64,000 nt of DNA from Isoetes taiwanensis (lineage: Eukaryota; Streptophyta; Lycopodiopsida; Isoetales; Isoetaceae). Under the pieces are notes generated by a model, which saw only the letters and a list, made by a program, of their open reading frames with translations, searched no databases and was not told the DNA's origin. The DNA lies in NCBI GenBank assembly GCA_021234155.1, contig JAJEKV010000024.1, forward strand, positions 13,054,913 through 13,118,912, read 5' to 3'. A program made the translations under genes and the position numbers. Position 1 is the first letter of the stretch, and each line of letters starts with the position of its first letter. Positions 47,940 to 56,846 of the stretch are shown here, in pieces.

Positions 47940-48115
47940 CATATTTGACGTCGTTTATCGGCGTCGTGTGACGTCGTTTAACGACGCCAAAGCCGGCGTC
48001 GTCGACACCTAGGCATGCCACATCGGCTTGGCCGTCGATGCCCCCTCATATGCCACGCCGGATGATCATGGCGTCGTTTAACGGCGTCAAATGATCATAA
48101 CGTCGTTAAGCGACC
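47940..48115. repeat. Internal cluster of CACTA subterminal-type motifs
   Basis: GACGTCGTTTATCGGCG, GACGTCGTTTAACGACG and GGCGTCGTTTAACGGCG lie about 1.1 kb inside the right end, separated from the main array by a segment holding a small frame. Confidence 0.8.
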
Positions 48116-48407
48116 AACCGTGATTGTTTAACATAACGTAAAACAACATACAATACAAATAACACAAATAAATAAAAATACCGATTGTTCCCATTCATAA
48201 AATAAGCTTATACAACGACAACACAAATAGATAAAAAACTTATTGTTTCCATTCATAAAAAAGCTTATACATTACTTATGTCCATCCCGAGGGCGTGGCG
48301 GTTTGATGCAACCATTTGCATCATTATCCGCACCATTAATGTCGTTTTCTCTTTGTTTGGCTCGGTGAGCCATTCTACCGATCGTTCCCGCATGGAACGC
48401 CCGGATG

Positions 48408-48635
48408 TTAGTGCAATCGAAGCTCCTTTTCACTCATCTTTGCCACGATGGTGAAGGGAGGGTTCTCGGCCGGGAGAAGCGGGGGTTCTTTGGAGTTGTC
48501 TTCCCTTGGAGGAGGAGGATTACTGCTAGAAGGAACATATCGCGCGAAGGTGGTCTTCAACTGCCGGACCATTATAGCAAGATAGGGAAGAACACTCAAA
48601 AATAAGAATAACAGGCTAGCCATCGATGGATCCAC
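48408..48635 (-). CDS. Small unrecognised CACTA frame, 75 residues
   Basis: Minus-strand frame starting directly downstream of the telobox-like repeat. The N-terminus is hydrophobic (MASLLFLFLSVLPYLAIMV), followed by a Pro/Ser-rich stretch. No domain recognised. It is the first frame after the right subterminal array in the direction of the element's genes, so it could be a first exon. Confidence 0.3.
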   Translation of the reverse strand: MDPSMASLLFLFLSVLPYLAIMVRQLKTTFARYVPSSSNPPPPREDNSKEPPLLPAENPPFTIVAKMSEKELRLH

Positions 48636-48649
48636 TTATAACGTGGATG

Positions 48650-48677
48650 TAGGGTTAGGGTTAGGGTTAGGGTTTTT
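48650..48677 (-). promoter_or_regulatory. Telobox-like repeat, four TTAGGG units
   Basis: The plus strand reads AGGGTT repeated four times, so the minus strand reads CCCTAA repeats ending AAAACCCTAA. The minus-strand genes of the CACTA start downstream of it. AAACCCTAA (telobox) is a known plant promoter element. Four units are far too few for a telomere. Confidence 0.5.
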
Positions 48678-48709
48678 ATTTGGCAAAAAAAAAAAAAAAA
48701 TTCCTCGTG

Positions 48710-49145
48710 TCACGTCGTTAAACGGCGTTTTAAAGCCGACGATGTCTTGACAGCGCAGGCGAGCCGGCTTGGCACCGGCACCATGCCACTTGGAGCGGGC
48801 GTGACACGTCGGCGTTAGCAGCGTCGTTCCGCGGCAACGACGGCACGGCTGGCGCGTCTTGACACGCAGTACGCCGGCAGCAATCGCCCATTTCCACGCA
48901 TGACGCGGCGCGGCGTCCGACTCGCGGAAACGTCGTTGAGCGGCGTTTACGGCGTGTTTGACACGCAGCGAGCCGCCATTTTGGCAGCAGTACCCATGCC
49001 ACGCAGGCAAATCCGACACGTCAGCCCTGATGACCGTCGTTGAACGACGTCGAAACGACGTTGTCGTCGTTGAACGACGATGTGGTCGATCAACGACGAC
49101 GATCCGACGTTCATCGACGACGCGACGTCGTTGGACGTCGACGAT
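48710..49145. repeat. CACTA right subterminal repeat array
   Basis: Counterpart of 26575-27090: CGTCGTTGAACGACG, ACGTCGTTAAACGGCG and similar motifs, densest at 49030-49140. Part of it is read through by the Copia gag frame, which is an artefact. Confidence 0.9.
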
Positions 49146-49156
49146 CCCTTGTAGTG

Positions 49157-49159
49157 CTA
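49157..49159. repeat. CACTA target-site duplication (CTA), right copy
   Basis: Partner of 26550-26552. Confidence 0.85.
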
Positions 49160-50831
49160 ATGGTTGCATTGCTCTAGCTCCTTTCAATTTCTTGTACGGC
49201 TTTCTACTGAGCTTCCCAAGAGCGCAGCCTTCACACAGACCAGAAGGTGCCTTAATCTTTGGAAGGCCTATGACAAGTTCTTTATCTTTCATCTTTTTCA
49301 AGAACTGATAATTCACATGGCCCAACCTCTCATGCCATACTTGGTTAACGTTATTTGATTCTGCATTCAATGCAACAAACTGCTTTTGGCTCCAACTCAG
49401 CTTATAGATTCCTTCTTGCTTCTCACCCCAAGCTACAATGTTCTTATGCTTATCTTTAATTAGACATTGGCCTCCTCCAAATTTGGCTGATAAACTAGCT
49501 TCGTCTATTTTGGATATGGATATGAGATTCACCTCAATCTCAGGGACGTACAAAGTATTCTTCAACTGAACTTTGCCTGAGGGAAGCATCATGCTCACTG
49601 TACCAAAACCAGTGACGCTAAGCATTCCTTTTCCAATCCTCACTTTCTTGCCCCGTGGAAAGTCTGTAAAGTGCTCAAACAGTGCCCTGTTATTGGTCAT
49701 ATGGTCACTTGCTCCAGAATCCAAGTACCAAATCCCGTGACCAATTTCAGCCACGAATCCCACAGCCATTATCGTGCTGATATCAGGCCAGACTCCTTTC
49801 TTGTCTGCTGCATTCCATAATGACATGCATGCACATATCATCTTGCAAATCAGCTGGTATATGTACTGCATTACAAAGCTAACACCTGCAAGCCTACTTA
49901 TCCCCTGCTTCATTTGTATTGCCATAAATGCTCTAGAAGCGGAGACCAATGAATCACTACTTGAACTTTCTTCAGATTTTTCAGATTCGCTTGCTTTTGA
50001 GGCTCTATGAGCATGATGCTTTTTCTTTTTTATTTCATCTTTCTCCATAACTTTCTGCTTTCTTTTCCTTCTATCTGGTTCGGGACAATCCTTAGCCAGA
50101 TGACCATGCTTATTGCAGTTATAGCACTTTCTAGTTTCACCTCCTTCATTTCTGCTCACAAATGCTTGGCTTTCACCACTCTTTTTCCCACAACTAGCTT
50201 GGTTGCTTTCTTCCATAAGGATTTGTTGACGGGCCCATTCTAATTGGACATGTTCTGCTGAACCAATTAGATTCTTAACGTTGTTGTAGGAGACTGGCAG
50301 CCCAATGAGTAAGGCTCCAACAATTAAATCATCACCAATTCCTTTTTCCATACCTTTAAGCTGAAGAGCAGCAGCTTTAATCTTAGAAATATATTCTTCA
50401 GTTGAATTGCATTCCTTAAGCTTTGTGGTGAAGATAACAGCATACAAATTCGCTTGCTGGGAAAAATGACTCTTCTTATAGATTTTCTCCAGTTGCTTCC
50501 ATGCTTCTCCGGCCTTTGCCACCGCTTCAACTTGGGCAATCATCGTGATCGTCCAAATACCTCATGAGCCGATTCTTGGCTTCCCAATCTCTTTGCACCC
50601 ATCTCGGAAGTGCACCTTTTCCATCTCATGCACCTTTGCAACATCGTGGTCTACCGGTTCATTCTTGCCTCCGGGCGCGCTTTCTTTTGACGACGTGGCT
50701 TTGTAGGGTTTTTTTGGCTTAGGTTCATCTCCAGAGATGATGTTCCATAATCCTTTTGCAGCAAGCTTACCCCTGACTTTAATAAACCAATAGAAAGCGT
50801 TGTGATGAGACAACTTTTCGATCTTTCCCAT
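49157..50831 (-). pseudogene. gag-pro: Copia gag, protease and GAG-pre-integrase region
   Basis: Begins at a Met at 50831 (MGKIEKLSHHNAFYWFIKV). The frame breaks near 50550 and continues as MIAQVEAVAKAGEAWKQLEK. Gag ends with the zinc knuckle CYNCNKHGHLAKDC near 50100. The aspartic protease active site is WYLDSGASDHMTNN near 49710. The GAG-pre-integrase domain (VWHERLGHVNYQFL, then CEGCALGKLSRKPY) ends at the CACTA insertion at 49156. The open frame seems to run on to 48636, but those last residues are CACTA subterminal repeats, not Copia protein. Confidence 0.9.
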
Positions 50832-50899
50832 CTCTGATCTATTCGTGAGTAGCCTCCAAGATCAGAAATAGGTTAGTTCCTTCTCTATTTGGATGAACC

Positions 50900-50911
50900 G
50901 CTCTGATACCA
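50900..50911 (-). promoter_or_regulatory. Copia primer binding site for initiator tRNA-Met
   Basis: The minus strand reads TGGTATCAGAGC directly after the 5' LTR, complementary to the 3' end of plant initiator tRNA-Met. It primes minus-strand DNA synthesis in the family. Confidence 0.95.
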
Positions 50912-51147
50912 TAATGAACAAAGACAATTTCAGAACAATGAAAAGCTTGTATTGAGATTTTGAAACTCGTCTCTTATACAATAGCAGTGCTTAATTTAGA
51001 AATCATGGGTACCGCAATCCTGAATGTTTTCAACACCACGAGCTCCTGGACACTTGGCCTATGACTTAAAATAGAAACAGCTTATCTAGGAACAGACGTC
51101 ACCTTTTGGATGTGTCAAAGTCTTGCCTATAAATATCAATTCCAATA
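50912..51147 (-). repeat. Copia 5' LTR
   Basis: Partner of 19334-19569 (two mismatches in 236). On the minus strand its end directly abuts the primer binding site at 50900-50911. Confidence 0.95.
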
Positions 51148-51152
51148 GAACC
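51148..51152. repeat. Copia target-site duplication (GAACC), right copy
   Basis: Partner of 19329-19333. It lies 20 bp before the first Met of the MATE remnant. Confidence 0.9.
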
Positions 51153-51171
51153 ACAGTCAGCTGGCCTTTCT

Positions 51172-51615
51172 ATGGCCTCTCAACAACCTAAAGAACAACA
51201 ATACGACAACAAAACTCCGCCGCCACTGCCAAAGCCCGGCAAAACAAATATCACCGGTTACTCGGTTCTGTTTGGGCTGGCATCAGTGATGGATCCGATT
51301 TGTTCACAGGCTTATGGATCCAAGAATTGGAGCCTGATCGGGCTATCTCTGCAACGCACAATACTCATCCTCCTGTCCGCCTGTGTACCGATCAGTCTGC
51401 TATGGCTAAATTTAAAGAAAATCCTTCTGGGATTGGGGCAGAACGAGAGTATTACGGCCGTGGCGAGTACTTACTGTCTACATTCGATGCCAGATCTTCT
51501 AGCAAACAGCATATTACAGCCATTGAGGGTATGTTTGCGCGCACAGGCATAACAACACCGATGATGTGGTGCTCTGCTCTAGCAGTGGTGATACATGTAC
51601 TTTTTCTGCTTGAAC
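51172..51615 (+). pseudogene. MATE-family transporter remnant
   Basis: The frame from 51172 starts [20 protein letters not shown] and jumps straight to [20 protein letters not shown], continuing [20 protein letters not shown] and [20 protein letters not shown]. These are transmembrane regions of plant MATE (DTX) efflux carriers. About 60-70 residues between N-terminus and NITGYS, normally the first membrane helices, are missing. A one-base loss near 51549 shifts the frame; TTPMMWCSALAVVIHV continues in another frame, after which similarity fades. MATE proteins export metabolites or citrate by proton antiport; this copy cannot. The Copia element inserted 20 bp upstream of its first Met. Confidence 0.85.
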
Positions 51616-53027
51616 TTGCTTGCGCAAAATCTAAGTCGAATTATCTACAGCGGAACAAGGAGACGCCATTTCCATTCAATCGTCCCTCTGAGCATCTCTG
51701 CTCCGCCGCACCTGCAAAATTAGAGAACCCAGTCTCGAAAAAGAAAGTGGCGTGAAACGCTATCCACACCCTACAATTTAGCATGAAAAATAGCCAACCA
51801 TGCCAACAATAAACTTGCAAACACATTAAAATTAGAAACTAGACCACTAATGCTCTATTCACATGCATAAAAAGCAAAAAACACTGGCTGCAATAGAGCG
51901 TGACATTCTGGGCAGCGCTGCGAATTTCATAGCAGCACTGCAAATTTTTTAGCAGTCCCGCATATACCCATCAGCGAAACTGCAGCAGCTGGAAGAGAAA
52001 TCGATTCTGCTGCACCGCCGGTCACGCCCACCGCCCTTGCTGCTGCTATTTTAGGAGCTCATGTGAATCTTCCATAAATGCAAACAAGCTGCTCAAACAT
52101 GCTAAATTATACGGTTTGACATAGGCCCTCCCACAATACCAAACTCAAACGTTGGAAGTTTATGAGTAAGGTCATGCGTTGGACTTGTGTGTGGGCTTGC
52201 ATGGCTATGAATTTGAGAACTACGGAACTCGACAAATGATTTGGGTTTTCCAACTAGCATTTCAAGCATTATTTTGGCTTATTGACATTTCTCCATTGAT
52301 ATGAATTTCTAGCTTTTTTTCAATTTATTATAGCATGAAATGAAGATAGAAGATGGCTTATCTTCTAAGATAGGAGCACATCAAAATGAATGAACAACCT
52401 TGATTTAAACACATGGGCAAAACCAATGTCAATGTCACGCCCAACTAAACATCATTAAGTTCTACAAACCCGGACAATCAATTTGTAGTCATGCACTCCC
52501 CATAACTAGCCTTGTTTTGCAGTTTTCATCACATTGTCTTGCCTTTTGATCTCTGCTTCCAGCAATAACCCCAAATTGTTTTTGTCCGAGGTGCAAAAAC
52601 AAAACAAGGTCTTGCTTGTATAAACATAAATCCATAGCCTATATTTTCTGCAAATAATAGAGCTAGATCTCTATTAATCAAGACTTCCAGTTGATCTTTT
52701 TAGTTGCAAAGCTATACTAAATGCAACATTCCAGTGTAACTTAGTGCAAAAGGGATCGGAACCTTCAAAAGAAAAAAAATCGTCAGGGTGGAAACGAGTT
52801 GGGTTTGAGAACTCAACCCTGAACATTTTTTGCTGGGCGCCACAGAAATAGAGGCAGTAACGATATATAGATGGATAGCGGAAGGCAGGCGCTACAGATA
52901 TAGAGGCGGAGCAAAGATAAACCAACACAGGGGCAGAAGAGCGAATATCTGTAAAAGAGCGATGTATGTGCCACACAAATCCACCGAGACGTTTCAAACC
53001 CTATACCAGAAATCAGACGATGGAGTA
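51616..53027. other. Intergenic, no gene recognised
   Basis: AT-rich sequence following the MATE remnant. Frames are short and without domains. Confidence 0.55.
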
Positions 53028-53205
53028 CTAAATAGAAACCACTTAAAAAAGGAAGCAAAATTCCTTAATTTGATGATTCCTGAGAGCTCCGTTTAAGGAG
53101 TTCAGATCCCACCATATCTACAAACAAACAAATAAAAGGGGTAGCATACCTCTTCCGCGCTTGCAGGAAAATCCGACCCTGCAGGAGATGAGTTCATAGC
53201 ATCTG
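53028..53205 (-). repeat. Duplicated about 180-bp segment, copy 1
   Basis: Matches 54614-54795 from GAAACCACTTAAAAAAGGAA through CAGGAAAATCCGACCCTGCA to the GATGAGTTCA end, with about 85% identity by eye. On the minus strand it can encode SDFPASAE and a hydrophobic stretch. It may be an exon-intron piece of an unknown gene. Confidence 0.75.
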
Positions 53206-54613
53206 GACACGCAGCGTTAAAAACGAAATCGGGTTCCTTAACAACGTGGCCCTCAAGTTTTAAGGCTGAGATCAGATCTCAGCCGTTGGTTGTAAGAGTG
53301 TTACCCATCGGTAACACATTAAAAAGTGCATAAACACTTACTTTCAACTAGTTTTTATGCATCACATCCACAACTTCTATATAATCACGTGATGCCTTAG
53401 AATAGTAAGAAGTTGTGTAACATAGGGCATGCTTGGTGTTTCCTTTTTTTTAATATGAGTTGGGTGCCAACTTCGATGGTCTTAAGCCACAGATCTAGTA
53501 GTTAGTAGTTTGCCCTTCTAAGGATGCTTCGTGTCTCCCCAGTAAATTAATGTCTTAGGTGCCATATAACATACGGGGTTAAATTTGGAGAGCACCTCTA
53601 GATTCGGGGTGCTACCATCGAATAGTCTAAAGCCAGGTATTTAAGAAGTAGTAGCGTAATGGTTATCTATGCCCCTAAATCAAGGATTTATCCCTTCAGC
53701 CCTACCACAGGAGGAAGTGGGAGGGAGGAATAAAAGGAAATGATTTCTATTAAATATGCTCCAGAGTTAACTAAATGGGAAGACTAACACCTACCTTATG
53801 CCCCCCTTTTGGAAATCGCAGAGGATAAAAGCTTCACATAAATAACTCCACATAAACAGGGCCGAAAGGTCCCTCCACTCAACTTGAAGAATTTGAGATA
53901 AGAGTATTGAAGTTTTGAATATACATTTGCTTCTATAATTTAGGCAGAATTCACAGTATCATTCTCCAGATAAATGATTTAGTCAGAATGTTTAGTCGGA
54001 ATGCACATTGTCACTCTTCTGCGATCAAGATGAAATGGCCATATCAGTTTCAAATTCCAAAGGCGAAAGGTCTTTGCGGCAGATTACATCTAGTATGTTC
54101 TTGGCAAAAAAATATCACAACAAATTTTCCACCTAGTATCACATCCAAGGTATCCTTGGCGGAAAAATATTACAATAAGTTTGCTATAGATTATATCTAG
54201 TGTGTCTAGACAGTCAAAATAGCACTGAGTATGCTGTTGTTAGAAGTTTCACAGCTGTATACAACAATAACAGGAGAAAAACCTTGAAAATTACAATGTG
54301 GTAACTTCTTCAAATAAATCATTATTTTTACAGCTGCAAACCCACTATACATTTCCAGTCTAAAGGTGGCCTCACATTAATTCTGTCTAAAGAAGGCCAA
54401 GAACAAAAGTGGTCTTATAGGGAAGCTTTCGTTATCTAAAAGATGTAGAAAATCAGACTTTTTGGCTCCACTTAAGAGGTACTCGGAAAAAGCTTGTAGT
54501 TTATGCAGTAATCATAGATCCTGTAGTTCTTATTAGCCCATCTTAATTTATCAGCCTTTTGATATGCATTTCGCCGCCATAGGGAAACACAGAAGCAGAA
54601 GAGAAATGACACT
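53206..54613. other. Spacer between the two duplicated segments
   Basis: No gene recognised. Short internal repeats near 54070-54195 (TTGGCAAAAAAATATCACAA and TTGGCGGAAAAATATTACAA). Confidence 0.5.
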
Positions 54614-54795
54614 AAATTAGAAACCACTAAAAAAGGAAGCAAAAATCCAAACTCATTGACTCCCAAGAGCTCCACTTGAAGAGCTCAGATCCCACCATAT
54701 CTACAAACAAAAAAATAAAAGGGGAGGCATACTTGTTCTGTGCTTGCAGGAAAATCCGACCCTACAGAAGATGAGTTCAACGCATTTGGAAGCAC
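54614..54795 (-). repeat. Duplicated about 180-bp segment, copy 2
   Basis: Second copy of 53028-53205. The minus-strand frame 54472-54675 across it (67 residues) has one clear membrane segment (FLLPFLVVSNLVSFLFCFCV) followed by basic residues. Not recognised. Confidence 0.75.
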
Positions 54796-54959
54796 CTTGC
54801 CAGCATATTGCACATGTCGCATTTGTCCAATAACAAAGGAAACACCAAAACATCAAAACTAGACGTTGAAAGAGCAATGATTTTGATGCCATCAGAAACA
54901 TCACAACCAAAGACTAAAGAAGCTAGATAATACCTCCAGATATGAAATAAGAGGTCATC

Positions 54960-55676
54960 TACATTACACTACATGGTTTGCCCGTTGGGCTATGCAACCA
55001 GAGCACTGCCTGATGCTTGCCAGTTCTGATCCTGAGCTTTTGCAACAATATCTCAATGGTCGTTTTTCTCAAAAGGTATGGGACGCAGTTACTTTGGCCC
55101 AAGTGAAAACTAGTCATTATCATGCACACATAAATCCCACCTTGACACCAGGGCCCCAAGCTTATTTGCTTGCTTCATTGTTCAGGAACAAGCTTGTAGC
55201 TATTGCATCAATTCGCACGGGGTCCCACAGGCTACGGATTGAGACAGGTAGATGGGAGCGGCCGCAATTGCCGCGAGAAGCGAGCTATGTGCCTGTTGCC
55301 AGTTACAGGTTATTGAAGATGAAAGCCATACTCTTCTGAGTTGCCCTGCTTTTGAGATAGTCCGGAATCATTTTTTGACCTTAGCATTCCATTCCACGCT
55401 TCCACAACTTCTCAGAGCACCATCTGTGCATGACTTGGCATTATACATACTTGAGGTTCTAGATAAACGTCTGCAATTACTGAGCCCTCAGTAGCCATTA
55501 TCTCTGCTTGTCTAGTATCATCATTACTGCAAAGGTTTTTCCCTTGAAAACCTTTCGAGGCAGGGGGTTTTTTAATCCTAGTAGTAATGATTGTACTAGC
55601 CCATTGTATGGGTCCCATGACCTATTGGTCTCCGTGGACATTTAATAAAACTATTCTATTCTATTCTATTCTTTAA
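54960..55676 (+). mobile_element. 5'-truncated LINE, same family as the one at 1-3009
   Basis: Only the ORF2 C-terminal region, the 3' UTR and the tail are present. The 3' end reads CTCCGTGGAC, then ATTTAATAAAACT, then four copies of ATTCT. The other family copy has CTTCC repeats at the same place. 5' truncation is normal for LINE insertions. Target duplications could not be fixed. Confidence 0.8.
54992..55494 (+). pseudogene. LINE ORF2 C-terminal remnant with Cys/His motif
   Basis: The frame from 54992 has FRNKLVAIASIRTGSHRLRI, then ETGRWERPQLPREA. A one-base shift near 55285 moves the rest into the frame with LCACCQLQVIEDESHTLLSC (C-x2-C...H-x4-C), PAFEIVRNHF and so on to the stop at 55494. 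It corresponds to 2500-2720 in the first LINE and is better preserved. Confidence 0.8.
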
Positions 55677-56031
55677 AAAAAATTGAAGAGGATTTGAATC
55701 CTTTGTTCTTGCAGATTAATCTTTGTAGAGCTTTTCTTTCTATGGAATCCACATTTGCCTTATGTTTCTGCCCCCCTTTCCCATCCTTAGAAACCGTGGA
55801 GCCCAATAAAAAATATGCTTTCCGCTTCAACGTCCCACTCAAAGAGATTGGCTTTTGCCTTCTAGGCATGGATCTGTCATGATTTTCAATAAATCTATCT
55901 GTATCAAAGCAAACAAGAAAGATCGCTTGCAAGCAAGCAAGCAAAGGTTGAAAGCAAAGAAGGATTACTTGCATAGCAAGAAAGGGAAAGATCCATCGGA
56001 ACACCACGTGTAGGGTTTCTTCAAACAACAT
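55666..56031 (-). other. Unrecognised 121-residue open frame
   Basis: Minus-strand frame with two hydrophobic stretches at its N-terminus and a basic C-terminal half (DRSMPRRQKPISLSGTLKRK). The terminal residues overlap the LINE tail. No family recognised; possibly chance. Confidence 0.25.
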
Positions 56032-56746
56032 TTACTAGGTGTTGATTGTATGATTTTCTTGGCGCCAAACAAAATAGCTCAAACAAAAAATGAACATGCT
56101 TTATATATGAGTGATACCTTATATGGATAAATGGAAGAAAGAAAAGGTACAACCTATTTTTCTTTATTTTTATTTTTATTTTTATTTTGTACAAGAATTT
56201 AGCACTGGCGGAGACGCCGCCTTTTTAATTGCATGTTGTTGATTTTTTTTTCAAGCTTTTCTTGCACCTCTAGGAGTCAAACCCAGATATGACCGATGGT
56301 GTAAAGGGAGCATCAATGCCCTAGGACGTTGGTGCTCCGCCTACAACGTGGCATTGAATAAAATGGAGTGTTTTTTTTTTTTTTTTTAATTGATATTCAC
56401 TATTGGGTGCATTCAATAAGATAATTACCTTGGAGTGCAAGTTCACATCTTGATAAATACAAGGGCCATAGTACACGTGTCTCTCTTTGACATGAAATTG
56501 AATGATAAAGCTTTTAAACTTTTGCTAATATTATACTTAAAATATATGCATGCATTTGTTTTAAATGCATGTTGGACATGTGGAGGTTAACATGCAAATG
56601 TATGTAACTTTTACTAAGGCAAAATGTTCTTTTGAAAATGCCCATGGGGTTTGTAAGACGTGGATTTCCTACTATTACCATGATTTTGGCATATTTGTAT
56701 ATTGGAATGTTGGTATGGATTTTCCAAATGGATTTTCTATATAGAG
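56032..56746. other. Intergenic, no gene recognised
   Basis: AT-rich, with a poly-T run at about 56371-56387. A segment near 56265-56350 is less AT-rich but has no domain. Confidence 0.5.
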
Positions 56747-56846
56747 GAATGGCCCGGAGGACCATTTTCTGGGCCTGGAAAAGGGTCCGACGCCGTTAGG
56801 CGGAGGGCCCTTTGACAGGCCCAAAAAATGGCCCTTCGGGCCATTC
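56747..56846. repeat. GC-rich imperfect hairpin, arms about 44 bp
   Basis: GAATGGCCCGGAGGACCATT at 56747 pairs with the complement of ATGGCCCTTCGGGCCATTC ending at 56846. Pairing continues inward through GGGCCTG/CAGGCCC and AAAGGG/CCCTTT to a short loop near 56795. It may be a small MITE-like insertion. Confidence 0.8.

Larger units (their letters stand above)
26553..49156 (-). mobile_element. CACTA (En/Spm) DNA transposon, 22.6 kb, with captured gene pieces
   Basis: Begins CACTACAA at 26553, ends TTGTAGTG at 49156, and is flanked by the 3-bp duplication CTA (26550-26552 and 49157-49159). It interrupts Copia between GAG-pre-integrase and integrase, and Copia sequence resumes in register outside it. 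Both ends carry dense arrays of CGTCGTTNAACGACG-type subterminal motifs, as in other CACTA elements where the transposase binds. Inside, on the minus strand, is a TNP2-type transposase region (about 42.7-47.4 kb). An Argonaute PIWI fragment, a WG-rich frame, an unrecognised 283-residue frame and a large tandem array fill the rest. Further clusters of the subterminal motif at 32.7, 41.3 and 48.0 kb hint at a composite origin. Confidence 0.93.
19334..51147 (-). mobile_element. Ty1/Copia LTR retrotransposon, young, split by two nested insertions
   Basis: Two 236-bp LTRs (19334-19569 and 50912-51147) differ at only two positions. The flanking 5-bp duplication is GAACC on both sides. On the minus strand the order is LTR, PBS TGGTATCAGAGC, gag, protease, integrase, RT, RNase H, polypurine tract, LTR; this is Copia order. 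The coding region is cut after the GAG-pre-integrase part by the CACTA element (26553-49156) and within the RT C-terminal part by a TTAA-flanked element (20728-24830). Without insertions it is about 5.1 kb. A gag frameshift and an in-frame stop in RT suggest this copy was already defective, or that the assembly has errors. Confidence 0.95.

Noticed and set aside
48650-48677. True interstitial telomere
   Set aside because: Only four TTAGGG units inside a transposon, next to its promoter side.
48636-50543. A continuous 635-residue open frame on the minus strand
   Set aside because: The first part is Copia gag-protease; everything beyond 49157 is CACTA subterminal repeat sequence read by chance across the insertion border.
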